A DNA stretch of 64,000 nt from JASTVH01 sp042862465 (GTDB lineage: Bacteria > Pseudomonadota > Gammaproteobacteria > Pseudomonadales > Oleiphilaceae). Of this stretch, positions 9,170-16,243 are shown one piece after another; the stretch's first letter is position 1; each line of letters begins with the position of its first letter. The stretch spans positions 62,001 through 126,000 of the forward strand of contig JASTVH010000001.1 of assembly GCA_042862465.1 (NCBI GenBank). The letters run 5' to 3'. The notes beneath the pieces were generated by a model, which saw only the letters and a program-made list of their open reading frames with translations, searched no databases and had not been told where the DNA came from. The translations under genes were made by a program, and so were the position numbers.

Positions 9170-10387
9170 ATGATTCAATCCAGTGTTTCCATGTTGGGGC
9201 TTCTCGGTGAGCGACCCACCCACACGCCTGGTGGTAAGGGGTTGGGTGCGAACCTGCAGCCGTTGCGTGTTGACGGAGAAAAGTCTGCGCCGCCCATGAC
9301 CGCGGCGGATGGCATTGCGATCTTGCGCCAGCGTTTGGAGTCGCAGTTTCAGGCTCAGGGCGCACTGGACTCCAAGCTGCCTCAGGCCGAGCTGGATAAG
9401 CCCGGCCCCGAGGAAGTGGCCAATCGGGTGCTGGGATTCGTGGAATCCCGTCTGCGTGATGAAATGGCCAATGGTGCCGACAGCGAGAAGGTTGCTTCCA
9501 TGCTGCAGCAGGCAAGGGATGGTGTTGCCCAGGGCTTTGCTGAAGCGCGCGATGAGATTGAGGCTCTCGGTCGTATGAACGAGGATCTCGACAAAGCGAT
9601 CGGGGAGAGCTACGACCGGATTACCCAAGGGCTGGATCGCCTGGAGTCGTCACTGTTGGGTGATTCCGCTCAGGCGCCGGAGCAGGGTGGTGATACGGGT
9701 GACATGTCCGCGCCGGCTGCGGGAAGCTTTGAGGGCCGTTATGCGTTGGATTCTCGGACCCGGCAGTCTGTTGCTGTGGAGGTCAAGACTCAGGATGGTG
9801 ACGTGGTCACGGTCCGGCTGGACGAGCGCAGCCGCTTTTCGGCACAGGGTAGTCTGAGCCAGAGCCGTGAGGGTACCGAGGTGCGCTATCAGGAATCCCA
9901 GAGTTTTGCCGGACGCTATGCCATTTCCGTCGATGGTGAACTGGACCAGGGGGAGATGGATGCATTGCAGTCGTTGTTTTCGGAAGTGGACGATTTTTCC
10001 AGTCGCTTCTTCGGTGGCGATGTGCAGGGCGCCTTCGATCAGGCCATGAACATGGGCATCGATGGCGAGGAGCTGGCCAGCTACAGCATCAATCTGCGCT
10101 ACCAGCAGACAACACGCGCCAGTGCCTATACCCGTCTCTCTGACCAGCCGGCACCCAGCGAACGGCTGCAACCGGCTGGCGATTTTGCCCGCCGCCTGGA
10201 CGATGTTGGGCAGCGTGGCCAGCAGGCCGGTTTGCCGGCTGACGGTATCCGGGCCCTGCTGGATCGTATGTTGGCCGACCGGGAAGAGCAGCAGACCGAG
10301 AATGTGCCGCAACCTCGCCGTGATCTCGGGCGCTCATTCCTGGGCGCGCTTCTGGACCGGATGTCTGAAAAAGAAGCCCAAAGCTGA
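9170..10387 (+). CDS. DUF5610 domain protein, probable late flagellar-regulon (FliA-dependent) gene
   Basis: The protein has 405 residues, soluble and Gln/Asp/Arg-rich. The N-terminal third holds the DUF5610 pattern: EEVANRVLGFVESRLRDEM, then QQARDGVAQGFAEARDEIEALG and ESYDRITQGLDRLE. The middle part (VAVEVKTQDGDVVTVRLDE, then FSVDGELDQGEMDAL-like text) looks beta-rich. The start is the ATG at 9170 with GGGGGAGGGG just upstream; the open frame extends further upstream but through the promoter. No biochemical function is known to me. The sigma-28 promoter ties it to the motility regulon although it lies 10 kb from the flagellar genes. Confidence 0.8.
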   Translation: MIQSSVSMLGLLGERPTHTPGGKGLGANLQPLRVDGEKSAPPMTAADGIAILRQRLESQFQAQGALDSKLPQAELDKPGPEEVANRVLGFVESRLRDEMANGADSEKVASMLQQARDGVAQGFAEARDEIEALGRMNEDLDKAIGESYDRITQGLDRLESSLLGDSAQAPEQGGDTGDMSAPAAGSFEGRYALDSRTRQSVAVEVKTQDGDVVTVRLDERSRFSAQGSLSQSREGTEVRYQESQSFAGRYAISVDGELDQGEMDALQSLFSEVDDFSSRFFGGDVQGAFDQAMNMGIDGEELASYSINLRYQQTTRASAYTRLSDQPAPSERLQPAGDFARRLDDVGQRGQQAGLPADGIRALLDRMLADREEQQTENVPQPRRDLGRSFLGALLDRMSEKEAQS

Positions 10388-10400
10388 ACCGATCACCGTC

Positions 10401-10432
10401 GCGTCAGACGTCCGACATCAGACGTCTGACGC
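10401..10432. repeat. Heptamer array (CGTNNNA)n between the DUF5610 gene and alaS
   Basis: G, then CGTCAGA, CGTCCGA, CATCAGA, CGTCTGA, then CGC. The 32-bp element is also a near-palindrome (GCGTCAGACGTC at one end, GACGTCTGACGC at the other). It starts 14 bp after the preceding stop codon. Confidence 0.8.
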
Positions 10433-10551
10433 CCAGCGCCCTGCCATTCGTGGGCTTCTCGGCCATACCGTGCAACGCCTCATGAGAAATCCTGTGCAGC
10501 TATGCTAAAGTACCCCCTCTTGTCACATGAGGCGACCAGGACCCAGAGGCT

Positions 10552-13182
10552 ATGAAAACAGCAGTTTTACGTGACGCCTTTCTAGAATACTTTCGCAAGC
10601 ACGGCCACGAAATCGTCCCCTCCAGCTCATTGGTGCCGGCGGACGACCCCACCCTGCTTTTTACCAACGCGGGGATGAACCAGTTCAAGGACACCTTCCT
10701 GGGCCGGGAAAAGCGCGACTACAACCGTGCGGCCAGCTCCCAGCGTTGCGTGCGTGCCGGCGGCAAGCACAACGATCTGGAAAACGTCGGCTATACCGCA
10801 CGTCACCACACCTTCTTCGAGATGCTCGGCAACTTCAGTTTTGGCGACTACTTCAAGAAGGAAGCGATTGGTTTCGCCTGGGAATTCCTGACCTCGCCGG
10901 ACTGGCTGGGGCTGCCGAAAGACAAACTTTGGGTCACGGTGTATGCCGCCGATGAGGAAGCGTACCAGTACTGGAACGAAGTGATCGGTGTTCCGGCCGA
11001 ACGTCTGGTGCGCATCGGCGATAACAAGGGAGCGCCCTATGCCTCGGATAACTTCTGGCAGATGGGCGACACCGGTCCCTGCGGGCCCTGCACCGAGATT
11101 TTCTACGACCACGGTCCGGACGTGGAGGGCGGTCCTCCGGGCAGCCCGGAAGAAGATGGTGACCGCTACATCGAAATCTGGAACGTGGTTTTCATGCAGT
11201 ACAACCGCACGGCCGACGGGGAAATGAAACCGTTGCCGAATCCGTCGATCGACACGGGTATGGGGCTTGAGCGTATCGCGGCGGTGCTGCAGGGCGTTCA
11301 CAGCAACTACGAGATCGATCTGTTCCAGGATCTGCTCCGGGATGCTTCGGAGCTGCTGGGAGGCGTGTCCACCGAAGAGGCTTCCCTGCGGGTGATCGCC
11401 GACCACATCCGCTCCTGCGCCTTCCTGATTGCCGATGGGGTTATGCCGTCCAACGAAGGGCGCGGCTTCGTTCTGCGTCGCATCATTCGCCGCGCGGCCC
11501 GTCATGGCAACAAGCTGGGTGCAACCGAACCCTTCTTCCATAAACTGGTCGGGTCGCTGGTACAGGTTATGGGCGAGGCCTATCCGGAACTGGTTCGTTC
11601 CCAGCCTCAGGTCGAGAAGGTCCTGCTGCAGGAAGAGGAGCAGTTCGCCAAGACCCTGGATAAGGGGCTGAAGCTGCTGGAACAGGATATTGCGGAACTG
11701 GATGGACAGGTCATCCCCGGCAAAACCGTCTTTACCCTTTATGATACCTATGGTTTCCCGGTTGATCTGACCAACGACATCGCCCGCGAGCGTGGCCTGA
11801 GTCTGGATTACGAGGGCTACGAGGCGGAAATGGAAGCCCAGCGTGAACGCGCGCGGGCAGCCAGCAAGTTCGGCATCGATTACAACGCCGAAGGGCTGGA
11901 TATCGAAGGGAAAACCGAATTTACCGGATACGACCATGTGGACGGCCAGGAAACGGTCAAGGCGGTCTATGTGAATGGGGAAGCCAGAAACGCTCAGGTG
12001 GGCGATCAGGCTGTGGTGGTTCTGGAGCGCACCCCGTTTTATGCCGAATCCGGTGGTCAGGTGGGGGATACCGGTGTACTCAGCTGGAGTGGTGGCCGCT
12101 TCGAGGTGAGCGACACACGGAAAGAGGGCGACAATCATCTGCATGTGGGTCAGGTTCGCGCCGGCGAGATCAAGCCGGGCATGACCGTGGATGCCGTGAT
12201 CGACCACGAGAAACGTGAGGCTACGGCGCTGAACCACTCGGCCACCCACCTGTTGCACGCGGCGTTGCGCGAAGTATTGGGCGAGCATGTGACCCAGAAG
12301 GGCTCGCTGGTGGATCCAGAGCGCCTGCGCTTCGACTTTTCCCACTTTGAACCGGTCACCCGGGAAGAATTGGCGAAAATCGAGCGCCTGGTGAACGATC
12401 AGATTCGCGCCAACACGCCGGTGGAAACCGAAGTGACCGATATGGAGTCGGCCCAGCAGAAAGGCGCCATGGCGCTGTTCGGTGAAAAGTACGGCAGCAC
12501 CGTACGTGTCCTCTCCATGGGAACCGACAATTTTTCCGTGGAGTTGTGTGGCGGTACCCACGTCAAGCGAACCGGGGATATCGGCATCCTGCGAATTACC
12601 GGGGAGAGCGGTATTTCTTCCGGCGTGCGCCGGATTGAGGCCGTTACCGGTGCCGCGGCGCTGGATTACATGGACCAGCAGGAGTCGCGCCTGCGCGAAA
12701 TTGCAGGGCTGGTTAAAGGCAGCCGGGAAACGGTGGTCGACAAGGTGCGCGGTGTTATCGATCGAACGCGGCAGCTGGAAAAGGAAGTAGAGCAGCTCAA
12801 GGGCAAGCTGGCTTCATCGGCCGGTTCCGATCTGGCGTCATCTGCGGTTGATATCCAGGGCATCAAAGTTGTGTCGGCCCAGTTGGAAGGCGCTGACCGC
12901 AAGGCGCTGATGGATACGGTGGACCAGCTCAAGAACAAGTTGGGGACCAGTGCGGTTGTCCTGGGTACGGTCAGCGAAGGTAAGGTGGTCCTGGTGGCCG
13001 GTGTTTCCAAGGATGCGACCGACCGCGTCAAGGCTGGCGATCTGATTCGTGAGACAGCGACCCGAGTAGGCGGCAAGGGCGGTGGACGCCCCGATATGGC
13101 GCAGGGAGGGGGCTCTGATCCGGAGGCCCTGCCACAGGCACTGGAAGCGGTGCCTGCGCTGGTGGAGGACATGCTCTCCTGA
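10552..13182 (+). CDS. alaS: Alanyl-tRNA synthetase
   Basis: This class II synthetase has 876 residues, the standard length. The N-terminal catalytic domain has NAGMNQFKDTFLG and QRCVRAGGKHNDLENVG. The editing domain carries the zinc ligands HSATH (residues 562-566) and CGGTH (666-670). The C-terminal C-Ala domain ends with the glycine-rich GGKGGGRPDMAQGGG. It charges tRNA-Ala and clears Ser and Gly mischarges. AGAGG precedes the ATG, and a TATGCT box lies about 45 nt upstream. The alaS-lysC-csrA-tRNA-Ser order is widely conserved in gammaproteobacteria. Confidence 0.97.
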   Translation: MKTAVLRDAFLEYFRKHGHEIVPSSSLVPADDPTLLFTNAGMNQFKDTFLGREKRDYNRAASSQRCVRAGGKHNDLENVGYTARHHTFFEMLGNFSFGDYFKKEAIGFAWEFLTSPDWLGLPKDKLWVTVYAADEEAYQYWNEVIGVPAERLVRIGDNKGAPYASDNFWQMGDTGPCGPCTEIFYDHGPDVEGGPPGSPEEDGDRYIEIWNVVFMQYNRTADGEMKPLPNPSIDTGMGLERIAAVLQGVHSNYEIDLFQDLLRDASELLGGVSTEEASLRVIADHIRSCAFLIADGVMPSNEGRGFVLRRIIRRAARHGNKLGATEPFFHKLVGSLVQVMGEAYPELVRSQPQVEKVLLQEEEQFAKTLDKGLKLLEQDIAELDGQVIPGKTVFTLYDTYGFPVDLTNDIARERGLSLDYEGYEAEMEAQRERARAASKFGIDYNAEGLDIEGKTEFTGYDHVDGQETVKAVYVNGEARNAQVGDQAVVVLERTPFYAESGGQVGDTGVLSWSGGRFEVSDTRKEGDNHLHVGQVRAGEIKPGMTVDAVIDHEKREATALNHSATHLLHAALREVLGEHVTQKGSLVDPERLRFDFSHFEPVTREELAKIERLVNDQIRANTPVETEVTDMESAQQKGAMALFGEKYGSTVRVLSMGTDNFSVELCGGTHVKRTGDIGILRITGESGISSGVRRIEAVTGAAALDYMDQQESRLREIAGLVKGSRETVVDKVRGVIDRTRQLEKEVEQLKGKLASSAGSDLASSAVDIQGIKVVSAQLEGADRKALMDTVDQLKNKLGTSAVVLGTVSEGKVVLVAGVSKDATDRVKAGDLIRETATRVGGKGGGRPDMAQGGGSDPEALPQALEAVPALVEDMLS

Positions 13183-13193
13183 TGCGGCGCGAG

Positions 13194-13236
13194 CGTGACA
13201 AAATTGCTGTTGTCACGTCTGGTAGCTGGTTATAAT
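13194..13236 (+). promoter_or_regulatory. lysC promoter overlapped by an 8-bp inverted repeat
   Basis: CGTGACAA (13194-13201) and TTGTCACG (13210-13217) form a perfect inverted repeat with an 8-nt spacer. The right arm contains a -35-like TTGTCA, and a perfect TATAAT lies at 13231-13236 with a short 15-nt spacing. It could be an operator, or the tail terminator of alaS. Confidence 0.45.
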
Positions 13237-13279
13237 GCCGCGTTTGGTTTTCCGGTGAGGCAACAAGGACTGGCAGTCT

Positions 13280-14512
13280 ATGGCCCTGTACGTGCAAAAA
13301 TTTGGGGGCACCTCGGTGGGCTCGGTGGAGCGCATCGAGGCGATCGCTGACAAGATCAAGGCAACCCGCGAAGCCGGGCATGAACTGGTGATTGTCGTCT
13401 CCGCCATGAGTGGCGAGACGAACCGACTGATTGGTTTGGCCCAGGCCATTTCAGAGGAACCGGTTCCCCGCGAAATGGACGTGCTGGTATCCACGGGCGA
13501 GCAGGTCACCATTGCCCTGCTGAGCATGGCTCTGATCAAACGCGGTGTCGACGCTCGCTCCTATACCGGTGGGCAGGTTCGAATCCGGACCGACAGTTCT
13601 CACACCAAGGCGAGGATTCAGGATATCGATCAGGCTGCCATGCGCTCGGATCTGGATAAGGGGCGCGTGGTCGTGGTTGCCGGTTTCCAGGGCGTGGACG
13701 AGAGCGGCAACATTACCACACTGGGACGGGGCGGTTCCGATACCACAGCGGTGGCCCTGGCTGCGGCACTGAAAGCCGATGAATGCCAGATCTTTACCGA
13801 TGTGGATGGTGTTTACACCACGGATCCCCGAGTGGTGGACAGTGCACGGCGCCTGGACCGGATCACCTTCGAGGAGATGCTGGAAATGGCGAGTCTCGGC
13901 TCCAAGGTGCTGCAGATCCGTTCCGTGGAGTTCGCCGGCAAGTACAATGTGCCACTTCGGGTCCTGTCCAGCTTCCAGGAAGGTCCCGGAACGCTGATTA
14001 CGCTTGATGATGAGGAAGATATGGAACACCCAGTGGTTTCCGGCATTGCGTTCAATCGTGATGAGGCCAAGCTAACACTGTCTGGCGTTTCCGATACGCC
14101 GGGCATGGCGACACGCATTCTGAAACCGGTCAGCGATGCCAACATTGAAGTGGACATGATCCTGCAGAACGTGGGCGCCGATAAGCGGACCGATTTCACC
14201 TTTACCGTGCATCGCAACGACTTCAAGCGCACACTGGAGCTATTGCGCCCGGTGGCGGAAGAGCTGGATGCCCGTGAACTCACCGGCGACAACCGGATTG
14301 CCAAAGTCTCCATCGTGGGTGTCGGAATGCGCTCTCATGCCGGGGTTGCCACGCGCATGTTCGATGCGTTGTCGCGGGAAGGCATCAACATCCAGATGAT
14401 CTCCACATCTGAGATCAAGATTTCGGTGGTGATCGAAGAGAAATACCTCGAACTGGCCGTGCGTGCGCTGCATAGCACCTTCGATCTGGATCGCGAAGAT
14501 ACTGCACAGTAG
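13280..14512 (+). CDS. lysC: Aspartate kinase
   Basis: The 410 residues form a monofunctional aspartokinase. KFGGTSVGS (residues 7-15) is the ATP/aspartate motif, GRGGSDTTA follows in the kinase domain, and two C-terminal ACT domains (roughly 265-410) suggest feedback control by Lys and/or Thr. It phosphorylates aspartate, the first step towards Lys, Met, Thr and diaminopimelate. GTVH-type ACT segments are intact. It lies between alaS and csrA, as in Pseudomonas and Marinobacter. Confidence 0.96.
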   Translation: MALYVQKFGGTSVGSVERIEAIADKIKATREAGHELVIVVSAMSGETNRLIGLAQAISEEPVPREMDVLVSTGEQVTIALLSMALIKRGVDARSYTGGQVRIRTDSSHTKARIQDIDQAAMRSDLDKGRVVVVAGFQGVDESGNITTLGRGGSDTTAVALAAALKADECQIFTDVDGVYTTDPRVVDSARRLDRITFEEMLEMASLGSKVLQIRSVEFAGKYNVPLRVLSSFQEGPGTLITLDDEEDMEHPVVSGIAFNRDEAKLTLSGVSDTPGMATRILKPVSDANIEVDMILQNVGADKRTDFTFTVHRNDFKRTLELLRPVAEELDARELTGDNRIAKVSIVGVGMRSHAGVATRMFDALSREGINIQMISTSEIKISVVIEEKYLELAVRALHSTFDLDREDTAQ

Positions 14513-14547
14513 AAAAGCAAGAAGAAGGCGTTAGACTGGAAACACAT

Positions 14548-14561
14548 GCGTCTGACGTTAC
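14548..14561. repeat. Short two-unit heptamer (CGTNNNA) upstream of csrA
   Basis: GCGTCTGACGTTAC holds units CGTCTGA and CGTTACA. This is too short to be certain, but it falls in an intergenic region like the longer arrays. Confidence 0.3.
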
Positions 14562-14583
14562 AGGGAGCTAATAACAACAATCG

Positions 14584-14613
14584 GGAACTCGACTTGGGAC
14601 GTACAGGTCGATA
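14584..14613 (+). promoter_or_regulatory. Possible sigma-E/AlgU-type promoter of csrA
   Basis: GGAACTC (14584-14590) is followed 17 nt later by TCGATA (14608-14613). This resembles the extracytoplasmic-stress consensus GAACTT-N16/17-TCtgA. An AlgU promoter is known for the rsmA/csrA homologue in Pseudomonas. The match here is imperfect. Confidence 0.35.
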
Positions 14614-14667
14614 ATTCCAATAAACAGAAGAGTTGGAACAGGTAGCTCAGGAAAAAGGAGTAGGAGA

Positions 14668-14865
14668 ATGCTGATTCTTACACGCCGTGTGGGCGAGACC
14701 CTGATGGTGGGGGACGATGTCACCGTTACGGTCTTGGGAGTCAAAGGAAATCAGGTGCGCATAGGTGTGAACGCCCCGAAAGAGGTGGCGGTACATCGCG
14801 AAGAAATTTACCAGCGTATCCAGCGTGAAAAAAGCGAGCACGATGTAGAGCCTGACCAGGAGTAA
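14668..14865 (+). CDS. csrA: Carbon storage regulator CsrA/RsmA
   Basis: This 65-residue RNA-binding translational regulator starts with the invariant MLILTRRVGETLMVGDDVTV. It contains VKGNQVRIGVNAP and AVHREEI, the RNA-contact strand with the key Arg. The C-terminus is an acidic tail. CsrA dimers bind GGA motifs in mRNA leaders and commonly control motility, biofilm and central carbon genes. A strong ribosome-binding site (AAGGAG) precedes the ATG. The position between lysC and tRNA-Ser is the classical csrA locus. Confidence 0.97.
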   Translation: MLILTRRVGETLMVGDDVTVTVLGVKGNQVRIGVNAPKEVAVHREEIYQRIQREKSEHDVEPDQE

Positions 14866-14895
14866 TCGATTCCGGTCCATTCGTGGTTCTTGCTT

Positions 14896-14939
14896 GAAAC
14901 CGGAGGGAAGCGCGGCATGCCGGGCTTCCCTCCGGTTTC
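14896..14939 (+). terminator. Strong hairpin downstream of csrA
   Basis: A 15-bp perfect stem, GAAACCGGAGGGAAG (14896-14910) with CTTCCCTCCGGTTTC (14925-14939), has a 14-nt loop. A T-run (TTTTT) follows 5 nt later. It is most likely the csrA terminator. Confidence 0.7.
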
Positions 14940-15050
14940 AGTCGTTTTTGGGGGCGGTCTGACAGGGCGGCTCCAGTGGTCGATTCCAAGAAATCCGTGA
15001 TCAACCCTATGAAATCATAAAATTTATGGTATTATACGCCGCGTTCTCAC

Positions 15051-15143
<93 letters not shown>

Positions 15144-15145
15144 AA

Positions 15146-15222
15146 GCGGCTGTAGCTCAGTTGGATAGAGCACTTGGCTACGAACCAAGGGGTCGGGGGT
15201 TCGAATCCTCCCAGCCGCGCCA
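15146..15222 (+). tRNA. tRNA-Arg (anticodon ACG), copy 1
   Basis: The 77-nt cloverleaf has acceptor GCGGCTG/CAGCCGC, encoded CCA, D arm AGCTCAGTTGGATAGAGC, anticodon loop CTACGAA (ACG, A34 presumably edited to inosine) and T arm GGGTTCGAATCC. It begins 4 nt after tRNA-Ser, so the two are likely co-transcribed. Confidence 0.97.
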
Positions 15223-15263
15223 TATTTAGCGAATAGCTCTCGCAGAGGGGTATTCGATAAAGA

Positions 15264-15284
15264 GCCCGCTTCGGCGGGTTTTTT
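15264..15284 (+). terminator. Rho-independent terminator after tRNA-Ser/tRNA-Arg
   Basis: Stem CCCGC / GCGGG with a TTCG tetraloop, followed by six T residues. Confidence 0.8.
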
Positions 15285-15349
15285 AAATGCCGGCCAGCCG
15301 GCAAGAAAAGATGTCAGGCTCGATAAACATTGAGTCCAAAACGAGTTCA

Positions 15350-15426
15350 GCGGCTGTAGCTCAGTTGGATAGAGCACTTGGCTACGAACCAAGGGGTCGG
15401 GGGTTCGAATCCTCCCAGCCGCGCCA
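15350..15426 (+). tRNA. tRNA-Arg (anticodon ACG), copy 2
   Basis: This copy is identical over all 77 nt to the gene at 15146-15222, including the encoded CCA. It lies 127 nt downstream with its own terminator, so it reads as a recent duplication. Confidence 0.97.
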
Positions 15427-15471
15427 TACTCATAAAAGAACCCGCCAGCGGCGGGTTTTTTTATGAGTATG
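15425..15471. terminator. Long bidirectional terminator after tRNA-Arg copy 2
   Basis: An inner stem CCCGCC/GGCGGG (3-nt loop) is extended by an outer pairing CATACTCATAAAA with TTTTTTATGAGTATG. Seven T residues follow the inner stem, so it could act in both directions. Confidence 0.85.
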
Positions 15472-15580
15472 CGTTAGGCAGAGAATATGAGAACCCCCGG
15501 GTTCGACACGGAGGCGCGTCAGCGCCGAAGTGAACGTCGGAGCACAGCGACGACGGCCCCGAAGGGGTGAGGGCGAAGCC

Positions 15581-15604
15581 CGAATCATCCTCCCAGCCGC
15601 GCCA
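15581..15604 (+). pseudogene. Orphan 3' fragment of a tRNA-Arg(ACG)
   Basis: CGAAT-CA-TCCTCCCAGCCGCGCCA repeats the T-arm and acceptor 3' half of the two intact tRNA-Arg genes with a short insertion. The 5' two thirds of a tRNA are absent upstream. It may be the remnant of a third tRNA copy or of an attachment site. Confidence 0.7.
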
Positions 15605-15649
15605 TGCTCATAAAAGAACCCGCCATCGGCGGGTTTTTTTATGAGCATG
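15603..15649. terminator. Duplicate long terminator hairpin (copy B)
   Basis: The same hairpin as 15425-15471, but the outer stem reads CATGCTCAT / ATGAGCATG. An A:T pair has become G:C, a compensatory change. The inner stem CCCGCC/GGCGGG and seven T residues are kept. Confidence 0.8.
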
Positions 15650-15709
15650 CGTTGGGGAGAGAATATGAGAACCCCGGGTTCGACACGGAGGCGCGCTACC
15701 ATTCTTTTC

Positions 15710-15737
15710 AACGTCCAACGTCCAACGTCCAACGCCC
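15710..15737. repeat. Heptamer array, AACGTCC x3 plus one degenerate unit
   Basis: Three perfect AACGTCC units (15710-15730) are followed by AACGCCC. It uses the same unit as the eight-copy array at 42284-42339. Confidence 0.8.
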
Positions 15738-15789
15738 CTCCATACCTTGATTTATCTCCTTGAAAAACCGCCTCAACCCTGAACTGATA

Positions 15790-15818
15790 GATAGTTCGCC
15801 AAATGGCGACAGACTATC
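15790..15818 (+). other. Bulged hairpin upstream of oadGAB
   Basis: GATAGT-TCGCCA-AA-TGGCGA-CAG-ACTATC: two perfectly complementary 6-bp blocks with a 3-nt bulge and a tiny loop. It lies about 125 nt before the oadG start and may be a leader structure or an operator. Confidence 0.45.
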
Positions 15819-15942
15819 CTGTCAAGTTGCTGAAGTTCGTAATAACCGGTAAATTAATCCGGATTTTTCGAGCCCCAATCCCACCACGTCTGACAATCCG
15901 TGGTTCGGGGCCGGTAACTGACCACCAGAAGGTAACGCATCG

Positions 15943-16200
15943 ATGACGGAACTGATGAATGGCGCCCTGGAATTGACTGTCGTGGGAATGGGGTTCGTGT
16001 TTGCGTTCCTGGTCGTTCTCATTGTGGCAATGACCGTCATGTCCAGGGTGGTCATGCGGTTTGCGCCGGAGACGCCGGCCACACCGGTGAAGAAACCCGC
16101 GACGGGAGGGGGGCGGCAGGCTCCAGCTCCGGTTGATTCCGATACTGCCGAGGCCATAAAAATAGCGATCAACAAGTATCGTTCGCGCCATAAAAAATGA
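15943..16200 (+). CDS. oadG: Oxaloacetate decarboxylase gamma subunit
   Basis: The 85-residue protein has one N-terminal membrane helix (GALELTVVGMGFVFAFLVVLIVAMTV, given here only as a location: residues 7-32), a Pro/Ala/Gly linker and a basic C-terminus (INKYRSRHKK). This is the standard OadG layout. The subunit anchors the alpha subunit to the membrane-bound beta subunit and stabilises the Na+-pumping complex. A run AGAAGG lies upstream of the ATG. It is first of the oadGAB operon. Confidence 0.9.
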   Translation: MTELMNGALELTVVGMGFVFAFLVVLIVAMTVMSRVVMRFAPETPATPVKKPATGGGRQAPAPVDSDTAEAIKIAINKYRSRHKK

Positions 16201-16243
16201 GTGATAACGGCTCTAAAACCTTTATAAATAGAAGGCTTTGACG

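Larger units (their letters stand above)
15406..15695. repeat. Tandem duplication of a tRNA-Arg 3' end plus terminator and flank (two copies)
   Basis: Copy A spans 15406-15518 and copy B 15581-15695. Both run from the T-arm end of tRNA-Arg through the terminator to a shared GGGTTCGACACGGAGGCGCG tail. They differ at few positions, some of which are compensatory in the hairpin. A 62-bp unrelated segment separates them. Confidence 0.8.
15427..15942. other. Gene-free region between tRNA-Arg copy 2 and oadG
   Basis: About 515 nt with no credible coding gene. It holds the duplicated tRNA 3' end and terminators, a short heptamer array (15710-15737), a hairpin at 15790-15818 and presumably the oadGAB promoter. 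Minus-strand frames here are translated tRNA and repeat sequence. Confidence 0.7.

Noticed and set aside
14600..14616. FliA promoter before csrA (GTCGATAA)
   Set aside because: The -10 matches but the expected -35 position reads CTCGACTT, without TAAA.
15519..15580. Mobile element between the two tRNA-Arg tails
   Set aside because: Only 62 bp separate the duplicated copies and there is no integrase or transposase. At most it is a scar.
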